DNA of 27,492 bases from the IMG/VR virus record IMGVR_UViG_3300022074_000296, positions 1 through 27,492 of that record. One strand, given 5' to 3'. The DNA is from a virus. Within the stretch, counting starts at the first letter, position 1. Each line of letters starts with the position of its first letter. A program made the position numbers and the translations under genes. Positions 1 through 6,980 of this stretch are shown piece after piece. The notes under the pieces are model-generated. The model was given only the letters and a program-made list of their open reading frames with translations. It ran no database searches and was not told the origin of the DNA.

Positions 1-1098
1 GTAGCCGGACGCTTTCTGACAACGTGAGTAACCACAATGCGTTGCTGCGTAGACTACGCGAGAATGGCAATCAAACGTCTGTGACGGGACGTGATATTGT
101 CCGTGAACTTGAGTATGCCGACAATGGAACTGTGCAGTTCTATTCAGGCTATGAGACACTAGATGTCTCACCCTCAGATGTGCTTACCAGCGCCGTTTAC
201 GAATACAAGCAACTGGCTGGAAACGTTACAATTTCTGGCTTGGAGCAAGTCAAAAACTCTGGTGAGCAAGCCATCATCAATCTGCTTGAGGCACGCATCA
301 ATGTGCTTGAAAAGTCGATGATGAACAGCCTTTCAACCTCGATCTATTCTGACGGTAAAGAAGTGTGCCTAGCAGCCTAGTAATAGGTTGCCGAAACTCC
401 CTTAAATTCAGGGAAGGCTTTAAAATGCTAATCCTGAGCCAAGCCCCGTAAGGGGAAGGTGCAGAGACTTGACAGGGGATGCCCGACCATTCAGTTGAGG
501 GCAAAGGTAAAGTCCAGACCACAAACAGCGCAAGCTGGCGGCGAAAGCCGTAGTTGGTAAGACAGGATCGAGTGGTAAAGAGGTGGGCGGTCTTCAGCTA
601 CTGGTTGCCGATTCCGGCACAGGTACTGTTGGCGGCATCAACTCCAGCACATTTACGTTTTTCCAAAATGTGCAAACCACTGCAACGTCATCGGCGTTCA
701 GCACCTCAAACGTGCAAGATGATATGAACAATATCTATCTCCAGCTTGTTCGTGGTGCAGACAGCCCTGATCTGATCATGGCTGGTACAAACGCCTACAA
801 GGCATTTCTGGGTAGCCTTCAGGCTATCCAGCGCATCACCAGTGATGATCTGGCAAACTCTGGTTTCACCAGTGTCCAGTATCTGAACAGCGATGTGGTC
901 TTTGATTCCGCATGTAACACCAACAGAATGTATTTCCTGAACACTGACTATCTCCGTCTTGAGGTAGCAGCGTCACGGGATTTCGTTCCAGGTGAAGCAA
1001 AGATGTCAGTCAACCAAGACGCAATGGTGACGCCAATGTTCTGGTCAGGAAATCTGACCTGTTCAAACCGCGCTCTCCAAGGCGTGATCCATACATAA
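1..1098 (+). CDS. Major capsid protein, 5'-truncated by the window edge and interrupted by a group I intron (join 3..356, 562..1098)
   Basis: This encodes the subunit of the virion head shell. The frame is open from base 3, so the true start lies left of the window. Exon 1 (3-356, 118 codons) ends ...NSLSTSIYSDG. Exon 2 (562-1098, 178 residues) begins TGSSGKEVGGLQLLVADSG and ends in ...GNLTCSNRALQGVIHT, a C-terminus typical of this phage capsid family as I remember it. The halves are in different frames. Removing 205 nt (1 mod 3) joins them without a stop and gives the continuous segment IYSDG-TGSSGKEVGG. Without splicing, translation stops at 378-380 after eight intron codons, giving a truncated capsid protein. 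The following gene, with a strong AAGGAG site, is a probable decoration protein. The family call is by eye and fairly sure; the exact splice points are inferred from intron rules and frame. Confidence 0.85.
357..561 (+). ncRNA. Group I self-splicing intron in the capsid gene
   Basis: The sequence shows the conserved core in order: P-like TTCAGGGAA (407-415), Q-like AATCCTGAGCCAAGCC (430-445), R-like GTGCAGAGACTT (460-471 region) and S-like AAGGTAAAGTCC (504-515 region). P7 pairs GACTT (466-470) with AAGTC (510-514), and P8 pairs GCCC (481-484) with GGGC (499-502). GNRA-type loops cap hairpins at 376-387 (GTAA), the P6-side CCCC/GGGG hairpin near 444-455 (GTAA), 526-537 (GCAA) and 539-550 (GAAA). 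An internal guide TTGCCG (388-393) pairs with exon CGGT plus AA across the 5' splice site, putting the G-U pair at U356-G390. The last intron base is G561, as required. The core strongly resembles the small cyanobacterial tRNA-Leu introns (IC3-like). No endonuclease ORF is present. Confidence 0.93.
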
Positions 1099-1113
1099 GA
1101 AAGGAGAACTGTT

Positions 1114-1587
1114 ATGGCTATTGCAGCAGTAATGGGTATTGACCCCACAGCAGTCGCTGACACTCCTGAGTTTCAGTTGGGTCAGCTTGGTGCGATCATT
1201 GACGACACAAGCGGCACACGCATCTATAAGTACGTTCAGTACGACACTGGTGCTGGAAGCGTGGCAGCAGTAAGCGGTAACGCCGCCTACTACTACACCT
1301 TGGATGGCTACAAGTTGTTCAAGGTGACGTCTGATCTGTCCGATTCTGTTGAAATCGGTGCAGGCATTTTGCAATCAGCGCCGACTGACGGCCAGTATTG
1401 CTGGGTGCAGATCAAGGGCATGGCAACCATGAACGCAGCCCTGACAGCAGGCGCTGACGGTGATCCGCTGACGCCAACTGGTTCAGCAGACGGCAAGCTG
1501 GATGTGTCAGCAGATGTAACAGACAACGTCTGTGCAATTGCTGGCGACATCAGCGACAAGGAAATCATCTGCGATTTCCCAATGTAA
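1114..1587 (+). CDS. Putative capsid decoration/head-associated protein
   Basis: This is a 157-residue protein directly after the major capsid gene, separated by 15 nt and carrying a strong AAGGAGA ribosome site. The sequence is rich in Ala, Gly, Thr and Asp with alternating beta-type segments. It contains a GADGDPLTPTGSADGKLDVS stretch that resembles the small capsid-stabilising (DUF2190-like) proteins encoded beside phage capsid genes. No enzyme motif is seen. A terminator follows immediately, so capsid and this gene form a high-output pair. The role is inferred mainly from position, size and composition; an alternative is an unrelated minor head protein. Confidence 0.55.
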   Translation: MAIAAVMGIDPTAVADTPEFQLGQLGAIIDDTSGTRIYKYVQYDTGAGSVAAVSGNAAYYYTLDGYKLFKVTSDLSDSVEIGAGILQSAPTDGQYCWVQIKGMATMNAALTAGADGDPLTPTGSADGKLDVSADVTDNVCAIAGDISDKEIICDFPM

Positions 1588-1591
1588 AACC

Positions 1592-1619
1592 AAAGGGGCG
1601 GGGCAACTCGCCCCTTTTT
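1592..1619 (+). terminator. Intrinsic terminator after the capsid/decoration genes
   Basis: A 9-bp perfect stem AAAGGGGCG (1592-1600) pairs with CGCCCCTTT (1609-1617) around an 8-nt loop, and the T run reaches 1619. It lies between the decoration gene and the next gene, which starts only 22 nt later on the same strand, so it probably acts as a partial terminator that lowers expression of the connector and tail genes relative to the capsid genes. Confidence 0.9.
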
Positions 1620-1641
1620 CTATGCAATCGGGAGGATTGAT

Positions 1642-2097
1642 ATGAGCGAAAAAGGCATCTTTTTTGAGCGAGAACTTAACGGCCAAAAGCGTGACTTTTG
1701 CCGGATTGAAATAGCAGGCATGCGCGACATCTGGGAAGGCCCAGCGCGGCCAGAAGATTTGCAGCGGTTCCCTGCTGAATGGAAAGCATACAAGGGCAAG
1801 AAGAGAAAGCCCCGCACCAAAGGCACCGGCCTGGCAGAACTGCCAGGGATGACAGAGCCGCGCCGGACTGAACTTGAACTGCATGACATTGAGACTGTTG
1901 AGCAGCTTGCTGCTGCTGAAGAAACAACGCTGCGCGGCATTGGTGAGCCATATGTTGAACTTGCCAAGATTGCCAAGCTGCAAGTCGAAGCGACAAAGCA
2001 AAAAGACAACCTGGTAGTTGAGGTGGCTGTAGCGGCCCAGACCTTGGCAGAAGAGGTAAAACATGAGCCTGCTGACAATAGCGCAAGCAGTAGCTGA
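1642..2097 (+). CDS. Hypothetical head/connector-region protein with helix-hairpin-helix-like segment
   Basis: This is a 151-residue protein with a strong GGGAGG ribosome site before ATG 1642. The N-terminal half is basic (KGKKRKPRTKG near residues 53-63). The second half contains LAELPGMTEPRRTELELH...TVEQLAAAEETTLRGIG, which looks like two tandem helix-hairpin-helix-type turns around Pro-Gly and Gly-Ile-Gly. This could bind DNA or simply be a small helical fold. It sits between the decoration gene and the head-tail adaptor and overlaps the adaptor start by 35 nt, which points to translational coupling in the head-completion block. I do not recognise a named family; a minor head or connector protein is an inference from position. 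Confidence 0.6.
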   Translation: MSEKGIFFERELNGQKRDFCRIEIAGMRDIWEGPARPEDLQRFPAEWKAYKGKKRKPRTKGTGLAELPGMTEPRRTELELHDIETVEQLAAAEETTLRGIGEPYVELAKIAKLQVEATKQKDNLVVEVAVAAQTLAEEVKHEPADNSASSS

Positions 2098-2782
2098 CTT
2101 TACGGGGTTTGAACGTCCGTCAACTGTGGTTGGCAACACAGACCCCATTGCACGCCAGCTATTTGCCTTCATCAACCGTGAAGGCAAGCAACTGATGCGC
2201 TCAAACAACTGGCCGGTGCTGCTGAAGGAACACACCTTCAACACGGTCAATGGGACACAGAGCTACGATCTGCCGACTGACTATGACCGCTCTGTGGGCA
2301 GCACAATGTACAACCGCACCGATCTGGATCAGATGGTCGGGCCTATAACGCCCCAGCAGTTCCAGCAGGATCGCTATGGCACAGCCAGCGCAGGCATTAC
2401 CCAAAAGTTCCGTTTCAAGCCTTCCAGCAATGTCTTGAAGTTTGACATCACGCCAACACCGACATCAGCCGAAAGCATTGGCTTTGAGTATGTCAGCAGT
2501 CACTGGAATCAAAGCAGCGGCGGCACCTCACAGGCCGCCATGGCAGCAGATACAGATGTTGGCATCCTTGATGAAACACTGATTGAGATGGGCGTCACCT
2601 GGCGTTTCAAGCAGAACCACGGCCTGACATATGATGAGGATTTCAGGCAGTACCAGCTTGAATTGCGGCAGGCCATCAGCCGCGCTGGCGGTGCGCCGGT
2701 CATCAGTCTGGATGATGCCAGACGCCTGCTGGTCAGCCCATACAGCTACAATCTGCCTGACAGCGGATACGGGGCCGTCTGA
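2063..2782 (+). CDS. Head-tail adaptor / tail tubular A-like protein
   Basis: This 239-residue protein resembles podovirus head-tail adaptor (tail tubular A or P22 gp4-type) proteins. It has an N-terminal helical part (MSLLTIAQAVADFTGFERP...LFAFINREGKQLMRSNNWPVLLKE), then a beta-rich centre with YDLPTDYDRSV, then a helical C-terminus with WRFKQNHGLTYDEDFRQYQLELRQAI. These proteins dock under the portal ring and seal the head before tail attachment. The order capsid, adaptor, large propeller-like tail protein matches podovirus genomes. The stop codon overlaps the next start by one base (TGATG), so the two are translationally coupled. The family assignment is by pattern and synteny, moderately sure. 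Confidence 0.68.
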   Translation: MSLLTIAQAVADFTGFERPSTVVGNTDPIARQLFAFINREGKQLMRSNNWPVLLKEHTFNTVNGTQSYDLPTDYDRSVGSTMYNRTDLDQMVGPITPQQFQQDRYGTASAGITQKFRFKPSSNVLKFDITPTPTSAESIGFEYVSSHWNQSSGGTSQAAMAADTDVGILDETLIEMGVTWRFKQNHGLTYDEDFRQYQLELRQAISRAGGAPVISLDDARRLLVSPYSYNLPDSGYGAV

Positions 2783-4326
2783 TGCTGCAAGCGCTGCCAA
2801 CTTCCAGAGGCTACCGCGTCAAGGCGGTCAGCGTGCCAGCCCCTGTGGGTGGTCTGAACAGCCGTGACAGCATTGATGCAATGGCACCGACTGACGCACT
2901 GATCATGTCCAACTTTTTCCCGACTGTGGAGAAAGTCACCCTGCGCGACGGATACACCAGTTTTTGTACAGGGATCGGCACCGGCAATGTTGAAACACTG
3001 GTGGAACACAATGCTGGTGCGAACCGGCAGCTTTTGGCAATCGGCAGCAACGGCACGCTGTACCAGATTGACAGCGGGACAGCCGTCAGCAAGAAAACCG
3101 GCCTTGCCAACGGCAGGGCAGAAAGCATTGAGTTCAACAACCACACCATCTTTGTGCCGTCAGGGGCGAACGTGCCTTTTAGCTGGGACGGGTCGAGCGC
3201 CAGCGATTTGTCGATCACGCTGTCTGATAGCGTCAACGCCAACACGCTGACCGGCGTTCACGCGCACAAAAACCGCGTCTATTACTGGACTGGCACAAGC
3301 CAGAACTTTTACCACAGCGCCACTGTGGACACCTTTCAGGGCAACTTTACCAAGTTTCCCGTTGGTCTGGTCGGCACATTCGGCGGCAACATCATTATGA
3401 TCAACACGCTCACCATTGATGGCGGTGAGGGCGTTGATGACCTTCTGTGCATCATCATGACCAGCGGCGAGGTGCTGCTGTATTCAGGTTCTAACCCTGC
3501 CAGTGATTTTAGCCTGGTTGGTACGTTCCGCATTGCAGAGCCGATCAATGAGAAACGCGCCATTGCCAAGTTGGGCGGCGATGTAATCGTGATGACCAAA
3601 GAGGGCTATCTGCCTTTGAGCCAGGTCGTGCGCCAGGACATTGTGGGCAACAAGGCAGCAGCCATTTCAGAGAAAATCCGCGGCACCGTCATCAGTCAGG
3701 TCAAGGCCACCGGCACATCAACCGGCTGGCAAGTCTTTGTCAGCCCTGACGGCGACAAGGTGTATTTTAATTATCCGACTGGTGAGCCTGACCCGTTCAA
3801 TCAGCATGTCTTCAACCCCATCATCCGCGCCTGGTGCATCTTTGAGAATCTGCCAGCCCATGTCTGGGGCCAGTTTAACGGCGATACATTTTTTGGCAGC
3901 GCATCCGGCGTTGTATTCAAGGTGACTGGTGATGCTGATAATGGCGAAAACATTGTTGGTGATTTGGCTACGGCTTACAACTATTTCGGCGACAGAGGCG
4001 GTGTGAAGCGCTTTAGCAGCGTGCAGCCAATGCTTGAGGGTGAAACAGACGTTGATTTCAGTTTCGGCGTGGGCGTCGATCAAACGCCTGTCGCGACCAT
4101 TGATGTCTCGCCGGTTACATTTCAGTCAAATCTGGCGGCGTGGGATACCGCCACCTATGACGACTTTTTCTGGGCTGACACGGCTGGCGCTGGCGTTACC
4201 AAGCGGCGCAAGGCGGTCAACCGGCTAGGCTACTCCAGTGCATTGCGGATCAAGGTTGCAACCAGCACGCAGACAATCTCGTTCATCAGCGCTCACTATA
4301 CATTCGCACCAGGAGGGCCACTCTAA
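2782..4326 (+). CDS. Tail hub / packaged-DNA stabilisation protein (tail tubular B or gp10-like)
   Basis: This is a 514-residue protein. The opening PAPVGGLNSRDSIDAMAPTD followed by FPTVEKVTLRDGYT is the characteristic start of podovirus tail proteins that fold as beta-propellers around the DNA exit channel (T7 gp12 or P22 gp10 type). Repeated beta blades follow, for example ANRQLLAIGSNGTLYQID, GGNIIMINTLTIDGGEGVDDLL and TSGEVLLYSGSNP. The end is a fibronectin/jelly-like beta segment (FISAHYTFAPGG). The ATG at 2782 overlaps the adaptor stop by one base, so I chose it even though the conserved part begins about 18 residues in. The next gene starts on its stop codon. Confidence 0.78.
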   Translation: MLQALPTSRGYRVKAVSVPAPVGGLNSRDSIDAMAPTDALIMSNFFPTVEKVTLRDGYTSFCTGIGTGNVETLVEHNAGANRQLLAIGSNGTLYQIDSGTAVSKKTGLANGRAESIEFNNHTIFVPSGANVPFSWDGSSASDLSITLSDSVNANTLTGVHAHKNRVYYWTGTSQNFYHSATVDTFQGNFTKFPVGLVGTFGGNIIMINTLTIDGGEGVDDLLCIIMTSGEVLLYSGSNPASDFSLVGTFRIAEPINEKRAIAKLGGDVIVMTKEGYLPLSQVVRQDIVGNKAAAISEKIRGTVISQVKATGTSTGWQVFVSPDGDKVYFNYPTGEPDPFNQHVFNPIIRAWCIFENLPAHVWGQFNGDTFFGSASGVVFKVTGDADNGENIVGDLATAYNYFGDRGGVKRFSSVQPMLEGETDVDFSFGVGVDQTPVATIDVSPVTFQSNLAAWDTATYDDFFWADTAGAGVTKRRKAVNRLGYSSALRIKVATSTQTISFISAHYTFAPGGPL

Positions 4327-5264
4327 TGGCATTCAGCGGCGGTACGTTTTCACGCACATTTGACTGCACGACAGATCGTGACAATGGCGTCAAAATCCTT
4401 GCATCCAAGTTCGACACAGAACTAGACGGGTTCGCAACGGGCTTGTCCACTTGCATACTTAAAGACGGCACACAGACATGCACTGCTGCAATCCCGTTTG
4501 CAGAAGGTCTGACTGTGCCTGACAACAAGACCATCGTTCTTGGCACAAATAGTGACATCACCATTCAGTATGATGAAAGCACAAACGACAGCCTTGAGAT
4601 TGCAGCCAATGTAGAGGGCGCGGCACTTGGCATCGTGCTGAAGGCTGACCAGGGCGACGACAATGCAGACCAGCACAAGCTGAACATCGCTGACGGCGGC
4701 GTGCTGACGCTTGGAAGCAAGATCAGCGGCAGCTTTGTCAGCTACCTCACCCACACGCCAAATAGCACTGTCGCCAGCAGCACAACGGCTGTTGCAGGCA
4801 ATCTGACAGTCGGCGGTGATCTGACGCTGGGATCAGGCGCTGTCATCAGCGAGGCTGAGTTAGAGGCCATCGACGGCGTTACAGCAGGCACTGTGACGGC
4901 ATCCAAGGCCGTCATTGTGGACAGCAACAAGGATATTTCCAGTTTCCGCAACGTGACTCTGACCGGCGAGTTGGACGCTGGGTCACTGGACATTAGCGGC
5001 GATGCCGACATTGACGGCACGCTCGAAGCCGATGCCATGACGCTTAACGGCACAGCCATTACAGCAACAGCGACGCTAGACACAGGCATCTCAAACAACA
5101 ACGTGCCAAAATTCACTAGCGGCGTGGCAGATGATGATTTCCTGCGCGTGGCTGGGACGGCCATTGAAGGCCGGTCTGCATCAGAAGTGTTGTCCGACAT
5201 CGGTGCAGTCACACAGGCAACCGCGCAAGCCGATGCCACAGCTTTAGCAATAGCGCTAGGATAA
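4326..5264 (+). CDS. Tail fibre-like structural protein
   Basis: This 312-residue protein is typical of marine phage tail fibres. The N-terminus (GGTFSRTFDCTTDRDNGVKILASKFDTELDGF) is a probable tail-attachment domain. The long low-complexity beta segment has repeated LTVGGDLTLGS, LTGELDAGSLDISGDADIDGTLEADAMTLNG-type units that suggest a trimeric beta-helix shaft. It ends with an Ala-rich helix (AVTQATAQADATALAIALG). The protein has no obvious receptor-binding tip of its own; the three paralogous proteins encoded downstream may supply it. The start overlaps the upstream stop (TAATG). Confidence 0.72.
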   Translation: MAFSGGTFSRTFDCTTDRDNGVKILASKFDTELDGFATGLSTCILKDGTQTCTAAIPFAEGLTVPDNKTIVLGTNSDITIQYDESTNDSLEIAANVEGAALGIVLKADQGDDNADQHKLNIADGGVLTLGSKISGSFVSYLTHTPNSTVASSTTAVAGNLTVGGDLTLGSGAVISEAELEAIDGVTAGTVTASKAVIVDSNKDISSFRNVTLTGELDAGSLDISGDADIDGTLEADAMTLNGTAITATATLDTGISNNNVPKFTSGVADDDFLRVAGTAIEGRSASEVLSDIGAVTQATAQADATALAIALG

Positions 5265-5274
5265 GAGGTAAAAC

Positions 5275-5634
5275 ATGGCCAACACTTTCAAAGTAGTATC
5301 GCACGATGTGATGCCAGCAAGTGCTGGCACGCCAGAAGATTTATACACAACGCCAGGATCAACCACGACTGTTGTCATCGGATTGTTGATTGCAAACATT
5401 CATACGGCGCAAGTCACCGCATCGGTGAAGCTGGTCAGCGATACATCTGGTGGTGGCAGGACCGCAACCAACACCACTACGTTCCTTATCAAGTCAATGC
5501 CGATACCTGTCGGGGCATCAATGGAGGTGCCGCTTGGTGGCAAGCTGGTTCTGGAAACAACCGATAAAGTGCAAATAGACTGCTCTGTTGCTGACAAGGT
5601 TTCAGTCACCATGAGCATTATGGAGATTACCTGA
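5275..5634 (+). CDS. Small beta-rich tail-associated protein
   Basis: This 119-residue protein follows the fibre gene at 10 nt. The sequence is almost entirely predicted beta (TTVVIGLLIANIHTAQVTASVKLVSD...VPLGGKLVLETTDKVQIDCSVADKVSVTMSIMEIT), resembling small Ig- or jelly-roll-like virion proteins found beside marine phage fibre genes. No signal peptide, membrane segment or catalytic motif is visible. Its stop overlaps the next ATG by one base, so it belongs to a tightly coupled string of tail genes. A virion accessory role is inferred from context. Confidence 0.6.
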   Translation: MANTFKVVSHDVMPASAGTPEDLYTTPGSTTTVVIGLLIANIHTAQVTASVKLVSDTSGGGRTATNTTTFLIKSMPIPVGASMEVPLGGKLVLETTDKVQIDCSVADKVSVTMSIMEIT

Positions 5635-5822
5635 TGAGCAAGGATAATTTCATTGGCAAGGACGGGCGGCAGACAAGCTATGAGAGCATTATCCGTCAGA
5701 ACGAACAGACTGTGGTTGCAAGCTTAACGATTGATGCAACTAACAGCGGCATGTCGGCTGGCCCTATCACGATTGACACCAGCACAACCGTCACCGTGAA
5801 TGGGTATTGGAGCATCGTATGA
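5634..5822 (+). CDS. Small hypothetical tail-block protein
   Basis: This 62-residue protein has N-terminal polar residues (MSKDNFIGKDGRQTSYESIIRQNEQ) followed by a beta segment VVASLTIDATNSGMSAGPITIDTSTTVTVNGYWSIV. The phrase SAGPITID..TTVTV..G..W.IV recurs in my memory as the end of phage fibre modules, so it may be a detached fibre tip or spacer fragment. It is translationally coupled on both sides: the start overlaps the previous stop and the ATG of the next gene (5819) overlaps this stop. Function is unknown. Confidence 0.55.
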   Translation: MSKDNFIGKDGRQTSYESIIRQNEQTVVASLTIDATNSGMSAGPITIDTSTTVTVNGYWSIV

Positions 5823-6175
5823 CCAGCGTACTGAATGTAGACACGATTGCTGACAAGGCGGGTACGGGTCCGGTAGGGTTGACGAAGCAACATGCCTTAA
5901 AAGCGTGGATTTTAGGTGAAACAGATGCCTCATTGCTTGGCAGCTTTAACACCGCCAGCGGAACAGACCAAGGCACTGGAGATTTTCAGTATTCTTTTAC
6001 TAACAGCATGTCTGACGCTAATTACGCAGTTTCTACAGTTGGCACGGCGCAAAACAACGCAGAGCATGTTTACAATCCTGCTAGAGCAACAGGCACAGTA
6101 GACATCAATGTCTTTGATGGTTCTGCTGTGCGGGATAGGCGGCAAGGCGTACATATCGCAGGAGACCTCGCATAA
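5819..6175 (+). CDS. Tail/adhesin paralogue 1 of 3
   Basis: This is a 118-residue protein, taking the ATG at 5819 that overlaps the upstream TGA. It shares an architecture with the two following genes: an opening MTSVLNVDTIADKAG, an ALKAW block, then SFNTASGTDQGTGDFQYSFTNSMSDANYAV, and an end in GDLA. Proteins with this KAW...GTGDF...SMSDA.Y pattern are common in marine phage tail regions and are probably fibre-tip or receptor-contact proteins. The last 13 bases before the next start (GGAGACCTCGCAT) recur at the ends of paralogues 2 and 3 and supply the ribosome site for the following gene. The adhesin role is inferred. Confidence 0.68.
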   Translation: MTSVLNVDTIADKAGTGPVGLTKQHALKAWILGETDASLLGSFNTASGTDQGTGDFQYSFTNSMSDANYAVSTVGTAQNNAEHVYNPARATGTVDINVFDGSAVRDRRQGVHIAGDLA

Positions 6176-6978
6176 TGGCAAGCATACTCAAAGTCGATAC
6201 AATCACAGGAGTATCCACGGCTGGCTCTATTGCGGTGACAGGCGAGGGCAACTCGACCACAACGAATTTGCAGCAGGGGCTGGCGAAGGCGTGGATTAGT
6301 TACAACATGAATAGTTCAAGCAGTATTTACGATAGTCTAAATTTCGCCTCTCTGACAGATAATGGGACAGGAGATGCAACTGTTACGGCAACCAACAATC
6401 TAAGTAATGCTAACTTTGCACAGGTCGATGGTACAGGAGATGAGGGTTCTCAGTTTAATAATAGTAGGGCATTGGCAACTGCTACCTCTGGTAGAAAATC
6501 TACTGCTGGGACAAGATTTGATACTGGCGGTGAGTCGGTTAATGCGGCGTATGATTTCATAGAAAATGATATTCTGATACACGGAGACCTCGCATAATGG
6601 CAAGTGAACTTAGAGTAAACACCCTGAAGGATGCCAGCGGGAACAACAGCATTGCCACCAGCTTTGTTGCAGGGGGTAGTGCGAAGGCGTGGTTACACTA
6701 TGACCAAAAAGACACCATTGTAGTAAGGGCTAGTTTTAACACTTCTTCAGTAACAGACGTAGGAACCGGCGATTTTACAATTAACTTTACGTCTTCAATG
6801 TCTGACGGTCACTACTCTCCGCAGATGTGTTCAATCGCTACAGTTAGCAATCTTGGCTTTAATCGTATTTATGCAGTTAGTACCACTGTAGCTGGTAGTG
6901 TCCGGATGGTTCATTATGAAAATCAAAATGAAGTTGACACCGACATTAATACGGTAACGATTAACGGAGACCTCGCAT
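6161..6978 (+). repeat. Junction repeat shared by the three tail paralogues
   Basis: GGAGACCTCGCAT occurs at 6161-6173, 6583-6595 and 6966-6978. Copies 1 and 2 stay identical for nine further bases, into the next gene's start codon. Each copy encodes the terminal GDLA of one gene and supplies the GGAG ribosome site of the next, so it marks cassette borders within a tandem array. Confidence 0.9.
6175..6597 (+). CDS. Tail/adhesin paralogue 2 of 3
   Basis: This 140-residue protein has the shared opening MASILKVDTITG, a longer Gly/Ser/Thr spacer than its neighbours, then LAKAWISYN, SLNFASLTDNGTGDATVTATNNLSNANFAQV and a terminal HGDLA. The centre is Asn/Ser/Thr-rich and diverges most from the other two copies, as expected for a receptor-contact surface. 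The start codon overlaps the stop of paralogue 1 (TAATG) and its own stop overlaps paralogue 3 in the same way. Base use in the middle (6300-6600) is visibly more AT-rich than in the surrounding structural genes, which may mean recent acquisition of this variable part. Confidence 0.68.
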   Translation: MASILKVDTITGVSTAGSIAVTGEGNSTTTNLQQGLAKAWISYNMNSSSSIYDSLNFASLTDNGTGDATVTATNNLSNANFAQVDGTGDEGSQFNNSRALATATSGRKSTAGTRFDTGGESVNAAYDFIENDILIHGDLA

Positions 6979-6980
6979 GA
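6597..6980 (+). CDS. Tail/adhesin paralogue 3 of 3
   Basis: This 127-residue protein begins MASELRVNTLKDASGNNSIATS, followed by AKAWLHYDQK, SFNTSSVTDVGTGDFTINFTSSMSDGHYSP and a terminal INGDLA. It is the copy closest to paralogue 1 in the GTGDF...SMSD block. Its start overlaps the stop of paralogue 2, and its end overlaps the ATG of the next gene by four bases. Probably a tail-fibre tip or virion surface protein, by analogy with similar genes in marine phages; no enzyme motif is present. Confidence 0.68.
   Translation: MASELRVNTLKDASGNNSIATSFVAGGSAKAWLHYDQKDTIVVRASFNTSSVTDVGTGDFTINFTSSMSDGHYSPQMCSIATVSNLGFNRIYAVSTTVAGSVRMVHYENQNEVDTDINTVTINGDLA

Noticed and set aside
357-576. Alternative splice joining GGT at 356 directly to AAAGAGG at 577
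   Set aside because: It would keep frame but the intron would end in T, while group I introns end in G; G561 satisfies this and gives a better protein.
562-582. Starting the second capsid half as an independent gene at GTG 583
   Set aside because: There is no ribosome site, the reading frame is open further left to 562, and intron rules plus the conserved protein segment explain the gap.
1507-2250. Long minus-strand open frame of 247 codons
   Set aside because: It runs opposite to well-supported coupled genes, lacks a ribosome site and has a composition typical of an antisense shadow.
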